In this document: positions 9,894 through 21,288 of the stretch, piece by piece
Numbering within the stretch: position 1 is the stretch's first letter
Layout of the letters: each line of letters opens with the position of its first letter
Source: Odontocerum albicorne
Taxonomy: Eukaryota; Arthropoda; Insecta; Trichoptera; Odontoceridae
NCBI GenBank assembly: GCA_949825065.1
Contig: OX463842.1
Span: 52,710,034-52,774,033 of the forward strand
DNA: 64,000 nucleotides
Reading direction: 5' to 3'
Notes under the pieces: model-generated
The model's database searches: none
Told to the model about the DNA's origin: nothing
The model's input: only the letters and a program-made list of their open reading frames with translations
Position numbers and translations under genes: made by a program

Positions 9894-10403
9894 TAAAGTA
9901 TGACTAGGTAAAAATTAATTAATAAACTTTTTGTATGTTTATTTAACCTTAAAGCAATTTTTTTTTCTGGTGATTTTCAACTGAAATAATAATCGACTTC
10001 CTCTCCTATAGTTGTAACAAATATTGAGAGCAAGTTGTGAGCACTCTCTGTGGTGCTGTCGCTTATTTGATTTTGTCCATCTGTCTTATTTATTAGGTAA
10101 GATCTCGCTCTGTGTCTTCCGATACTTCAAATAATCACCACAGATCCTAATATATTATAGCAACAGGTACAAATCATGACAATATTCTCGTCCTACATGT
10201 CATTTATTTAGTTTATGAAGGTTTGATACATCAGTTAAGTATCCAACAAACGTATTTGTCACCAACACTGACTATCAAAAACATTCAATGTGATTTTTTT
10301 TTCTTTGAAAAAAAAAAGTTTTGTCATTCCATAGCGTGCTATGAAAAGAAAACAGACTTTTTAGAAAATAGATGATTAATGTTTTTATTAAATGTATTTA
10401 TTC
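9894..10403. other. Unassigned AT-rich spacer
   Basis: No feature is recognised. Confidence 0.5.
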
Positions 10404-11240
10404 ATTTACACATGATAAGAAATATGCATAATTTGTGACAAAATAATCGGTAATTTAATTTGGACACACAATTTTAATGAATTTGGGTTTGTTGCCTTTC
10501 ATTTGTCGTGTCCCTAGTCATTCATCATCATCATCAGCCCGTCTCTATCCAAAGTTGAACATAGGCCTTCCCTCTCCTTGATTCTTCTCTTTCCTGTGCA
10601 CATCGTTTCCAGTTGCTCTCGGCCACTCTTCTAATGCACTCTGATCACCGTGTCTAAGGACGGCTCACACTTCTTCTTCCCTGTCACGTGCGCCACTCCA
10701 GCACTCTGTGAGTCCATCTATCATATGTGCATCTGGCAATGTGTCCCGCCTAGTTCTACTTCTGAATGGCGACATCAGCTACTTTGGTCTGCTGCCTTAT
10801 CCATCCATTGGTTCTCCTATCCCTCAGAGAGATATTTAACATTCTTCTTACCATGGTCCTCTGCGTCACCATGAGCTTGTGCATAATCTGTTTATTCAGC
10901 ACCGATGTTTCCAGCCCATATGTTAGCACAGGAAGGACACAGGAGTCGAATATGGATTTTTTAAGATGACTTGCGTATTTTGGAGATTTTAGAATAAAGG
11001 ACAGCTTTTCAAATGTGGCCCCAGTAAACTAGGCTTAAGTCTGTATCTCACTGAGGACATATAGCATGAATAAATAAATCGATACTTGTTTCCGATTTTC
11101 GATTATATAAAACCCCGTTGCACATTCTTATCAACCTGAAAAACATTGATTTTTAATAACATATGTATGCATCACGCGAAATCAAACCCCTCACACTTCA
11201 TCAGTCTAGACAGACCAAAACGTTCATGCCACAATATACC
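10404..11240 (-). mobile_element. LINE 3'-region fragment, interrupted
   Basis: The two outer parts (10404-10514 and 11021-11240) match, in reverse complement, the continuous 3' region of the LINE copy at about 49725-50045. Shared blocks include GGGTTTGTTGCCTTT, AGTAAACTAGGCTT and TATCTCACTGAGGA. The middle, 10515-11020, is an RTE-like insertion. Confidence 0.65.
10515..11020 (-). pseudogene. RTE-like LINE ORF C-terminus and 3' end
   Basis: Minus-strand reading gives KLSFILKSPKYASHLKKSIF, then VLPVLTYGLETSVL, then MVTQRTMVRRMLNISLRDR and AGHIARCTYDRW. This is the familiar C-terminal region of RTE-type reverse transcriptase ORFs. The 3' end is a TGATGATGATGATGA microsatellite, typical of RTE tails. 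Stops break the frame after IQK. The uninterrupted copy at 49.9 kb reads GTATTCCC directly into AGTAAAC, which fixes the insertion point. A CCC is found at both edges. Confidence 0.7.
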
Positions 11241-12754
11241 GCTCATAATCCTAAAAAATAAAAAATGTTGTTCTTGAAACACTGATTTTTCCATGTCTTT
11301 GTAATCGTATGTTAAGCATTGCAGATTTTGCAATTTGTCTTCAAGTCTTAAATGACAAAATATACAAAAATCTGTATTTCCTAAAAACTATATTAGCATA
11401 TATTTATGTGTTTAAGAATACGACGAACCTTTTAAAATATGATGAATTTAAATACTATTGTATAAGTATTAATACACAGAAAGTGAAAATAAAAATCTAA
11501 TATGCGCAACTACTTCAAAAGCAAATAATAAAAATCTCTCTAACCAAAAAAAAAAGGAAAAAACTACAAAAAATACTTAATGTAATCACAAATTATGACC
11601 TAATATACGAGTTACCAAGTTAAGCCCATTAAGAAAATGACGTAGGACTGTCTGAACTCACTAACCCATATTAAAAATATCTACGGTTCCTGAAATGCAT
11701 CTCGGGGTGTAAAACTTCATAGAGCCATAACTTCAGGTTAACTTTGATGTGACATGAAACATCTACTGTCTTTTCTATCCTTCACTTTCACGTTTCCTTT
11801 GTTAACCCTCTACGCTCCGTAGCGTTATTCCCCTTTTATGATTCCACTTTATGCTCTATTTAATGCCCGTCTCAGTTTATGAAATTAACGTTGTTGTTTT
11901 AACTCAGCATCGAATATTAAAAATAATTTTCATGCCTTTTTGTGTTTATTTAGGTCTAAAATACTACATTTTAAATTATTTACACCTTTTTTCATACTTT
12001 ATTTACCTGGAATATTGTATTTTTTTTAACATCCTTAAAAGTTTTTTTTATTCTAAATCTAGAATTAAAAAAATGTATTTATGTTAAGTGTTGAATTAAA
12101 TTTTTTGTTTCAATAGCTTCATAACGAAAATGTTTTATTTTTCTTTTTTAATTAATAACAAATTGGTTTCCACTATTTAAAAAAAAAAATAGAAATTGTC
12201 GTTCGTTTTCACATGCAAATATTTCACAACTCACGATCAACTTGACTACGTGAAGAAGAGTTGCAGCTTTTTATATTCATCAAAAGAAAAGTTTTAGATT
12301 CTTTTCAAATATCAGGAAAAGCTTTCTTGAGTTTCCTTCCACGAGTCTGCAAACTCCGATGCGCAGTTCTTGCAAAACTTAGGATAACTACAAAGAACAA
12401 GAAATGCTTCTTTTCACAAAGTCAATAATGTACTGGAATGGTTTTTACCTTGGTCTTTAGGATTTTAAATGTATTTTTATTGATTTAACATAAAACTAAT
12501 ATCACTTGAAGTATCAATTCATGTATTATCCTCCTAAAAACTCATTAAAACCCAACTAGGACAACAAAGCATGGGTAATATTTTTTAAAGGCTTTAGTTT
12601 CATTTCATGGGAGAGTAACGACATTAAAGGGAAAATTTAATAAATTATATCTTAAATAATGAATTTAAAAAGTCAATACATAGCATTATTTTAAAAGCAA
12701 ATTATCTTTAAAGATGCTCGAACTCTGCAATTAAACCTTATATTAGGGACAGAT
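11241..12754. other. Unassigned AT-rich sequence
   Basis: Frames of 63 and 78 codons at 11309-11500 and 11851-12087 are low-complexity AT-rich reading without recognisable domains. I see no repeat family. Confidence 0.5.
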
Positions 12755-13207
12755 TATAGGAACTACTGTCGTCGCTGAAATATTGTCAACATACACGGTC
12801 AACGACCGACAAAACGTTCTTCGGATATGTCCAAAGGTCGCATACCAAAACATTGAAATTGTTTACCCGCAAATACTATTTCACTTGGAGTAGAAAGAGA
12901 ACGCATCACGCTGTCTCGCCGTTTTCGCCAACAAATTGTCTACCCACAATATTATTCGCGACGTCTGCAATAGATCAATCGACCATCTCTGCATGCACAG
13001 GAGTGAGATAAAAATATATGGCGGGTGCACTCCCGCGCCCGTTCTGAAATGTATAAATACCTACTAACCGATAAATAAAGCATCATTAATCACTATTTAT
13101 TATTCATCGATTCAGTCACTCTCTGCTTCCGCATTGATAATTGACGTATTTTATTTAAATACCAAACAATCAAAATCATCAGCGCGTATTCAAGAACATT
13201 CGCTAAA
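12755..13207 (+). mobile_element. Solo-LTR-like repeat, copy L3
   Basis: It runs from TATAGGAACTACTGTCGTCG to a CGCTAA(A) end. AGAT lies on both sides (12751-12754 and 13208-13211). It contains TATAAATACC near 13050 and AATAAAGC near 13073, as in L2. Confidence 0.6.
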
Positions 13208-13211
13208 AGAT

Positions 13212-13815
13212 AATAAATATTATAAAATAAGTATATTAGTTGAGAGTATAAAAATGCACTTCCCCGCATATGCATAAGTTAATAAAAACAAATTTGATAA
13301 GAAGACTTCAGAAAACTTGCCAACGGAAGAAAAGCTATAAAAATAATTTGGTCGATCGTCCGATATTTGATTGTAACTAATTAGGCTTAAGGAATAGTGG
13401 ATGGGTTCATTTATAACCATGAATGTAAATTAAACCTTCTAAAAAGGATTGTCTGTAAGTCTCTCTCTGTGGTTGCAGTCCTAAGACTGGTTTGCAGCAA
13501 TTTCAATGTCTGTAAGTATTGCATTATAAAATGACAAAAATGATATGAATTTGGCAAGGTCTGGAGTTTAGAGTTCCTCAAAACCAAGACAAAAAAGATA
13601 CTAAAATATAGAATAAGAAATACCCACATCCATGGAACATATGTGGTCCAAAAAGTGGTCAGATGGGGAAAATCAACGAAAATATTACTACTACGTACTT
13701 GTTGAATCGATGGACAGCTCTTAAATATCACGCAACAATAAGCAAGGAAATTCAATTGATAGCTGACTTACCAAGAATATAAAATAATAGATGCATTCAC
13801 GTCTTGAAAGAGCCG
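13212..13815. other. Unassigned sequence
   Basis: A 114-codon minus-strand frame (13411-13755) shows no domain I recognise. Confidence 0.45.
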
Positions 13816-13997
13816 AACATGAAATAAAACAGATCTTAAATTTTGTAAAGAAGAATATAGGCATTGATTCATATTTTGAATATAATTTATGTGAATTTCA
13901 TTGATAATTTTAACATGAAAACCTTCAGTTTTGGAAAAAATATGGGTTCCGATTGCTATTTTAAATATATTTTACTGTTTTTTTTTCTAAAAACATA

Positions 13998-15220
13998 CGA
14001 GGGTGGATTAAATATAAACAAGGCTTTTGTTTTAGAGCGCGTATTTTTAAACGAATCGCGTGGCCGCCTCGAAAAGTATTGCATGGGGACATCAGGAGTG
14101 GGGAAGCGGTCGGTCGGTCTCGGTAGATTCCATTATTAGTATGGTACACGATGTCTGAGAAAGAGATGCACCCGTCGATTCCGCAACGCATAATTATCAA
14201 GTTTCTCGTTTGTGAGGACGTAAAACTGGCCAAAATTCAGCGGAGACGGTCGGCACAGTTTGAGGATCAAACATTGTCAAAGCCCCGTGTGTTTATCGGG
14301 CATAAAAAGTTCACAAAAGGCCATGTAGGAATCGAAAACGAGAGTTATTATCGTCATCCATGAACGAGCATTACCGAACAAAACATTAACGCCATTCGTG
14401 ATCTTCTCTGAAAGGCTACCGACATTTGACGGTTTCCAAAATTTGTCCTGAGATAGATATAAGTTATGAGAGCACTCAATCCATAATCACAAAGGACCTA
14501 GAATTCCGTATTGTGTCTACTCGATGGGTCTGTGAGCGGCTCTTGGCGCGGTTTGCGCAAGAAAGGAACGTGTTTTTGAGTCGCATTGTTACCTGTAATA
14601 AAACTTAGGTACACCACTACATGCCCGACTCAAACCAAGTCAGCATGGAGTGGATAGAGAGGGATAGGCAGCCGTTGTGAAATCCTAGACTCGGCTGTCA
14701 GCTGGTAAGGTGCTTGCGACCATTTTTTGGAACCGGCGCGGCATTTTGCACATTGATATTTTGCACGATCGTCGCACCATTAATGCAGCGTACTACTGCG
14801 AGCTTTTGAGTGAAAGAAAACTTGCTTATCGATCCAAAAGACGTAACCAACCAATATGAGAAACTGTAGCTGTAACATGCGAATAATTAGAGAAAATGAG
14901 TTGGGCACGACTGGAACACCCCACCTATATATAACTTTGATATATCGCCCTGCGACTTTAATTTATTTGGGCAACTGAAAGAAGCTCTAGGAGGTCAACG
15001 ATTCAACGACTACGATGGAGTAGAGGGGTTTGTGCGCAATTTGATTTTGACATAACCCACTTCTTTTTACGATGATGGGACAAAAAACTATCAATCCACT
15101 GGTAAAATGCATTTTTAAAGCAAGGGAGTATGTAGAAAAATTATGTGTACTTGGGTCCTTTTCGTTCTACAAATAATAAAATAAAAATAAAAAGTCTCGT
15201 TTATATTTGACCCACTATCG
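13998..15220 (+). mobile_element. Decayed mariner element, M1
   Basis: TA lies at each side (13996-13997 and 15221-15222). Terminal inverted repeats of about 33 bp are CGAGGGTGGATTAAATATAA on the left and, inverted, CGATAGTGGGTCAAATATAA on the right. The 1,223-bp length is normal for mariner. Confidence 0.8.
14151..15126 (+). pseudogene. Mariner transposase, heavily decayed
   Basis: MSEKEMHPSIPQRIIIKFLV opens the frame, followed by the HTH region with VFIGHKKFTKGHVGIENES. Later pieces in different frames include LSRIVTCNKT, VHHYMPDSNQVSMEW, SPCDFNLFGQLKEALGGQRF and VEGFVRN. In this transposase group the first catalytic site is normally CDETW. Here it reads CNKT followed by a stop, consistent with three successive G-to-A changes. 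Many further stops and at least one deletion near the second catalytic Asp leave it dead. Confidence 0.75.
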
Positions 15221-16497
15221 TACTTTTAGTTTTTGAAAGAAGAATATGGGTTTGATAGTTATTTTTAATATAATTCATTTGAATTTTATTGTAATTTGAA
15301 CGTATTAAAAAAACAGATCTCTAGTCACGGAAACAAGAATATGGGGTTTGATTGTTTTTCTCAAATAGGCAATTCACCCATACTAGGATGATTTGTGCTA
15401 CGAAATTAAAGATATGAAATTATATGAATATGTAATAAATCTAATTTAAAAAATTACAATTCTAGATGATTCAAAGTTTCAACTAATTCTGCTTAAAAAA
15501 ATTAGCAATCGATCTAAAAAGAATTGAACATAATTCATCGGAATTTTATTGTAATTAAAACACAGAACTTTAATTTCGGAAAGAAGAATATTGCTTTTAT
15601 TTTGAATTTTATTTAGTTAAGCTTCATTGGAAGTTTAACATTAAAAAATGAATTTCAGTGCCAGTAAGAAGACTGTGGGTTTTGATTTTTATTTTGAAAA
15701 CATTTTATTTTTTGTAATTAGAACATGATAAAAAACTGACATTCAGTATCGGAAAGAAAAATGTGGGTTTTGATTGTTATTTGGAATATTATTCATTTGA
15801 ACTTTATTGTTAATTTAAAAATGATAAAAAATTACCAGTCTTGGAAAAAAGAATATGTGTATTGATTGTTATTTTGAATAAAGTTAATTAAAATTTTATG
15901 GAAATGAAAGTATGTTTTTTAACCATTATAATAATTCTATCATATAATCAATTGTCAAACTGAAATCGGAAAACATGATTATTTGTTATTAACCTTTCCT
16001 TCCCTGTGTTGGGTATCTTCTACACGTTGCTTCTAATAACCATCAATATCTCTTTAAATATAATAAATACAAGGTTAAGATTTTAGGTATTCCGCCATAA
16101 TATATTTACGCATTGATTTAAAAAATAATATTAATAATAATCAGAATTTATCGACTACATCGAGGTGTTTTGTAAAGATCGAAAACAAATTCGCATTTAA
16201 ACGCTGCGAGTGCCTCGTCTTGACGATAGGTGAATAGTATGCGGGAAGCGCGACACTATATTCGCATCTCACTCTTGCATACTAGACTGAATTGCGAGGA
16301 GCTGAATTGTCTCAACGTCGCAAGCAAAGGCGTAAGCGCCGGGGTATGCGACTGACGTTCCGCGCCACTAGTAGCTTCTAGGCTTGCAAATAGGTTAGAC
16401 GTACGCCCGTTCCGTGAGCGTTTTTTAATGTTTTCAGATGGTTTTTTAATGTTTTCAGCAAATAAATCTCAATTATTATAATTTTTAACTTCAATTA

Positions 16498-17784
16498 TTA
16501 GGTGTACAAATAAGTTTCCGCCGTTTTTTATAAAAAAATGGGCATTTATTGTGAAAGAACGGAACCTCATGTTTTATTTGAAGTAGTACCCATCGCTTGC
16601 CACTACTTTTCCCCATCTTTCTGTCAGCATACGAATACCGCGTCAGTCATCATCATCATCTTTTGAGGCTATCCACGAATCGACTCAATTTTTGGTATCT
16701 TCATATGATGTGAAGTGCTGCTCAGACAGGCCATGCGTCATCGATCAAAACAAGTGGTAATCAGAAGGGGCAATGTCTGGTGAATACAGCGGGTGGGGTA
16801 AAACTTCTCAATTGAGTGTTTCCAAATAGGTTTTGACCGGTGCCGCAACATGTGGACTAGCATTATCATGCAGGAGAATAATTTTGTCGTGTCTGGCGTA
16901 GTAGTGGGCGCGCTTTTCCTCGAGTGCTCGACTCAATCTCATCAATTATGTTCGGTAGACAGCCCCAGCAATGGTTTCATTCGGTTTGAGCAACTCATAA
17001 TACACGACACCAAGCTGATCCCACCAAATACACAACAAGAGTTTTTTTCCATGAATATTTGGCTTAGCCGTAGATGTTGAAGCATGACCAGGGGATCCCC
17101 ATGATTTCTTCCTTTTTGGATTATCATAATGGATGCATTTTTCATCACCAGTGACTATATGGTGCAGAAAACCCTTTCGTTTATGCCTGGCAAGCAGCAT
17201 TTCACATGTGGAAAATTGGCATTCAAAGTTTCTCCGTGTCAGTTCATATGAATCCCAATTTCTTTGTTTTTGAATCATTCCCAATGATTTCAACCCATGT
17301 GAAATTGCTTGTTGAGTCACTCCTAATGTAAGTGCAAGTTCTTCTTGCGTTTGGCACGAATCTTGATCCAATAATACTTCCAATTCCGCGTCTTCGTACA
17401 CTTTCGGCATTCCGCTACGTTCATTGTCTTCGATGTCAAATTCACCGTTCTTAAACTTTTGAAACCACTCACGACAACTTCTCTCACTTAAGGCAGCCTC
17501 ACCATATGCTTCTACAAGCAATCGATGCGCCTCAGCTGCAGATTTCTTCAAATTGAAGAAGTAAATCAAAAGTTCCCGCAAATGACGCTTATTCGGCTCA
17601 AAACTTGACATTTTCGAACACAAAAAATATGTTATACTGATAAAAATTCACTAATATTTCAAGGTCATGTTGTTGACAGATGTCCAACCTTACGATAATG
17701 ACATTTTACATCTGACAATTTTAACCATAACTTACTGGTGGCGCCAACTTTTGTCAAACGGCGGTGACTTATTTGTACACCCAA
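16498..17784 (-). mobile_element. Mariner element, M2
   Basis: The 1,287-bp element lies between TA duplications at 16496-16497 and 17785-17786. Inverted ends are TTAGGTGTACAAATAAGTTT on the left and, inverted, TTGGGTGTACAAATAAGTCA on the right. The empty site survives in the MITE at 22344-22968, which confirms the TA duplication. Confidence 0.9.
16574..17611 (-). pseudogene. Mariner (DD34D) transposase with five premature stops
   Basis: The start is taken at MSSFEPNKRHLREL, the usual mariner N-terminus; the frame also extends four codons upstream. It stays in one frame for 345 codons. Landmarks in order: the HTH region (LSERSCREWFQKFKNGEFD), VTGDEKCIHYDNP with the first Asp, HDNASPHVA with the second, and YSPDIAPSDYHLF with the third, 34 residues later. 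Premature stops lie at 16946-16948, 16808-16810, 16745-16747, 16685-16687 and 16643-16645. Each is one transition away from the Gln, Trp or Arg normally found there. There is no frameshift. The Trp after DEK is Cys here. Confidence 0.9.
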
Positions 17785-17916
17785 TATAATTAATTAAGGG
17801 GATTATCTATGAATGTTCTTATTTTTCCGATTTAAAATCGCTAATTTTTTATTGCGTACTCACTACCCAACACCGGAACACGCGTATTATTTTTATCACC
17901 GTAATGGAAGGGTTAA

Positions 17917-18050
17917 TACTATCCAACATACAATATACTATCCAACATACAATATACTATCCAATATACAATATACTATCCGATATACAGTATACTATAC
18001 AATATACAATAAACTATCCAATATACAATATATTATCCAATAAACTATAC
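17917..18050. repeat. ~19-bp minisatellite
   Basis: About seven units of the type ATACAATATACTATCCAAC lie immediately after the MITE's closing TTAA. The overlapping Tyr/Ile/Asn-rich frames are by-products. Confidence 0.75.
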
Positions 18051-19017
18051 TTTGATGCATTTGAAAAATTCACAGCTTATCTTTCATTTAATTTTTTGTT
18101 TTATGTTAAATTGATATTTTAATAAAACCTGGAAACTCCTTTGCGGTTTTGCTACAACTTAGGAAACATGTTATGAGGAATATTTAGAAAAACTATATCT
18201 GTGTAAATAAGGTGATCTTTAAAATCCAGTATCATATAAATACCTTACATAAATATTTTTCTACTAAACGTAAAATAATGTATTGTAAAATTAATTTTGA
18301 TACGTTAATAAAAAAATAATACTTTCAAGGAAATCTCGTTTAGATTTTTAAGGGTATGTTTCAGAATCGGGTTATTTGCTTTCAGAAAATTCTGTTATGT
18401 TAATTTGATGAAATTCACCGTATGTTTTGAAAATAAAAGGAAAGATTTCTTGATAAAAAAAAATACATTTCTCTGTATTTTAAATATCTCGAACGTAATG
18501 AGCTTAACTTTTTCTTTCAACATCAAAAATATTATACGTCTTTAAAATCTGTGCCTCTTTAAAAGAAGCTTATATAAAATATTTTTAATCACGGTATAAA
18601 TTGATCTTTAAGTCAAAATGAAGAGCTTTTCTCCTTTACGTTATTTCTAAAGCTTTTATTTCTATTCACCGTTATGGGTGAAAAATATATTTTTTTCTAT
18701 TTTAATAATTATCTAAGCTACTTTATTAATATGTTTTCTCTATTCATGCAATGAAAGCATTCGTGAGATTTCTGTTTCTTTGGATATATTTTAGTCTGAT
18801 TTCAAACAACATCAATCTTTTCGCAATTAAATGGTTAAAAATAACTTTAATTTATTTCACTCTCAACTAAAAAAAATACTTTTGCATTGCAGGAATTCTT
18901 CTTTAATGTAAGACATTTTCATTTATTCCAAATGTGCCTTTGAAAATAAATGAAGATTGGTAACGCAATTGTGCCTACCGAAAGCGTGGTGTGCAATTTA
19001 GGTGTGTATATGAAATA
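18051..19017. other. Unassigned AT-rich sequence
   Basis: No gene or repeat is recognised. Confidence 0.5.
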
Positions 19018-20440
19018 TGCCTTTAGATTTGAAGCTTACGTTAACACTAAATTACAGTGGGCTTTTTCGCGGCTTAAAAATATTTATCGGATTAGTCGTT
19101 ACCTGTCAATTGAGGCTAGACGTTAAATAACCGACGCACTCATTATCCCAATAGTCGAGTATGGTGATTGCATTTATGGACCGTACCTTTTAAAGAAAAC
19201 CGAAAAAAAGTTGCAAAGTTTACACAATGCTTTGTTGTAGGTATTGTTTCGACGTTCCCTCCAGAGGACGCATCTCCCCTTTTTTGAGAGCTTTTAAAAT
19301 TATTGACATGAAACAGAGACGGTTTCTTCACTTAAGCGTATTCATGTATAAAATTATCAGTACAAAAATGACACTTATCTCTTCGAAAAACTGAATTGGG
19401 CTACAGATTTTTCACGGCTACGAAACTAGAAGCAGAAAAACTATTTTACTGATCCCAAACTATAATCTAACACTACTCGAGGGATCTTTCTCATACTCAG
19501 ACAGCAAATGCTGGAATTAGTTGCCCCTGACCTTGAAAGAGCGAGTGAATAGTGGTATCTTCAGGATGCTCTGAAATGTTCTAAATGGTTAGTGAATAAT
19601 TTTTTATGATTTGGACTTTTATTTGCTTTTTTTTCTCTCTCTTTTCGCTGGTGATGAGTCGGGAGTTGTGTGTGCGTGTTTATGCGTTATTTTGTCATTT
19701 ATTTTTATATAATTGCTTATTTATTTCCATGTGGTGTGTTGTGGTTTGTATGTGTGAACATCATTTTCAATTTCTCATTTTATTTTTATAAAATTTGGAA
19801 TCCTATTAGTTTTTCTCTTTTTTTTTTCATTCTTGTTGACAGTTAACCTGAGGTATATTATTTTTTTTGTTTTTTAGTCTATGTAAACAAGGGTGTGGGC
19901 TGAAAACCCCCAATGTCCTTGCGGTCTGGCTCGCCCTACATTAGTGGGATGTATTTTGACCGGGGAATTGTGAAATGAGCCCGAACCTTTTAATGTCTTC
20001 TCTCTCAAACGTATTTCCTGCAGTTTATTTTGAGATATACTCGTAGGTATGTGCGATTTCGGAATGAATTTGTATACGTACACATTATGTTGCAGTCAAT
20101 GAACCTTTATTTATTTGTTTGAGTTAGTCTGAGGTGGTATTTCTTGATTTCCTTTTTTTTTCTGCCATCCATTTATTTTGTGTTTTTTCTTCTTATTCTT
20201 CATGTGCAAGGGTGGGGGCTAAAACACATCTGGTTTTCTCGCGGCTGCGCTCGCCCTATATTGATGCGTTGTATCTTGACCGGGGAAATGTCATGAGATT
20301 ATCCTAGACCTTTTGAAAGCTTGTCTCTTAAATTTATGTTCTACAATTTATGTGTTTTTGGAGTATGCCATATTTAAATATGTTATCTACTCGTACATAC
20401 TACATATGTTATATTGCTACAAATAAATCTTTATTTATTT
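19018..20440 (+). mobile_element. LINE remnant with long 3' region
   Basis: ORF2 C-terminal coding traces (19021-19595) are followed by about 850 bp of 3' region. This has recurring modules: TGATTTGGACTTTTATTTGC, then two GGGTG(T/G)GGGCT ... CTCGCCCTA ... CTTTTGA/AATG ... CTCTCAAA modules at about 19888-20110 and 20209-20440. It ends in TTTATTTATTTATTG. Related 3' pieces occur at 3.6, 23.3, 25.0 and 34.1 kb. It abuts a Penelope-like copy at 20441. Confidence 0.6.
19021..19595 (+). pseudogene. LINE ORF2 C-terminal pseudogene
   Basis: Reading gives LEAYVNTKLQWAFSRLKNIY, then TDALIIPIVEYGDCIYGPYL, LQSLHNALL, FEKLNWATDFSRLRN and LRQQMLELVAP. This order (thumb and C-terminal region after the RT) is standard for jockey/CR1-type ORF2. 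Several stops and small shifts interrupt it. The RT catalytic region is not present. Confidence 0.7.
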
Positions 20441-20675
20441 ATTGTAATTTATTTTAATCAAACACTGTTTATTCCAATTTCAAAGGCAGTACATCGGTCC
20501 GAACATCTGGTAAACAGTTATATCCCAAAAATCTCTCCGCTCTTGACCGAAATCGTCTCACCCCTCAGTCCCCAACTCTTGAAGCGTGTATATCGGTACC
20601 AGTTCGAACAGAATTTAGTCTTGTTTGTGCTCCCCTAAAGATGAAGTGAAAGCCTTGAAAGTGGTAGGGTTATTC

Positions 20676-21186
20676 CAGTGGTCGGCAAACTTATTAGCCA
20701 AAGAGCCAAATATGTACATTACAACGATTAAAAAAAAATTTGAGAGCCAAATCTGTTTATTAATTTAGCAAACCTTTATTATAATTTTAGCACTTCATTA
20801 AATTACGGGTACACTGAATAAAACTTGATTTCGTACTTAATAAAAATTTTATTCTTTGATAAAAAATATTATGTTATTAAGAAATCCATAAATTTAAATC
20901 ATGACAATGACTGACAAACACTTAATGTGAACAATGTCCTTGCATCTCCTTGGAAAGTTTAAATAAGTCAGGTTTGCATGTTGTTATTCTTAATTTTAGG
21001 CATGATTTCAGATTCTCATCAATGAGACGACTTCTCAGTTTACTCTTTATAAAGTTCATGCTTGAAAACGATTGTTCGCATGACTATGTAGAACCGAAAA
21101 GGGAAAAAATCTTGCGCGCTTGCCTGTGCATATTTGTGCCAGAGCCGCACTTAAGGAGCCAAAGAGCCGCACTTTGCCGACCTCTG
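20676..21186 (-). mobile_element. Non-autonomous hAT element
   Basis: It has ends CAGTGGTCGGCAAA and TTTGCCGACCTCTG. The flanking 8-bp duplications are GGTTATTC and GGTTATAC (7 of 8). Subterminal AGAGCCAAA-type motifs occur at both ends. The 511-bp element keeps the 3' end of a hAT transposase on the minus strand. It is inserted in Penelope-like copy P7. Confidence 0.85.
20922..21113 (-). pseudogene. hAT transposase C-terminal (dimerisation) fragment
   Basis: Minus-strand reading: KIFSLFGST, a stop, SCEQSFSSMNFIKSKLRSRL and IDENLKSCLKL, ending after MQGHCSH. It parallels the end of the hAT transposase at 44425-46238 (FFGSTYEYLCESLFSNMNLI and LTDEHLYDCL), so both belong to the same broad group. 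SSMN is the conserved segment of the hAT C-terminal domain. One internal stop is present. Confidence 0.8.
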
Positions 21187-21288
21187 GGTTATACCGTTAC
21201 AAAAAAGTGGAATAAACAGTGTTTGATAAAAATAAATTATAATGTCTTTAAACCTCCACAACGTTAATGCCTTAACTATAAAACAACA

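Larger units (their letters stand above)
13816..15925. repeat. Degenerate ~105-bp tandem repeat split by a mariner
   Basis: Units contain GAAAGAAGAATATGGGTTTGA, TTTTGAATATAATTCATTTG and AATTTTATTGTAATTTGAAC. About two units precede the mariner at 13998-15220 and about six follow it. Divergence between units is high, so the array is old. Confidence 0.55.
15989..17916 (+). mobile_element. TTAA MITE, subfamily B, carrying a mariner
   Basis: TTAACCTTTCCTTCCCTGTG opens the element and GGAAGGGTTAA closes it. The uninterrupted sibling at 22344-22968 aligns along both flanks. The mariner at 16498-17784 interrupts TTCAAT-TA-TAATTAATT. TTAA ends with short inverted repeats suggest a piggyBac-type origin. 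No coding sequence of its own is present. Confidence 0.8.
20441..21288 (+). mobile_element. Penelope-like copy P7, split by a hAT element
   Basis: A short left arm (TTGTAATTTATTTTAATC ... CACTGTTTATTCC) is joined to a plus-strand C-terminal fragment reading KAVHRSEHLVNSYIPKISPL (20477-20638). The 3' end (TGGTAGGGTTAT) is interrupted by the hAT element and resumes at 21187 as GGTTATACCGTTAC, ending with CCTCCACAACGTTAATGCC. Confidence 0.75.
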
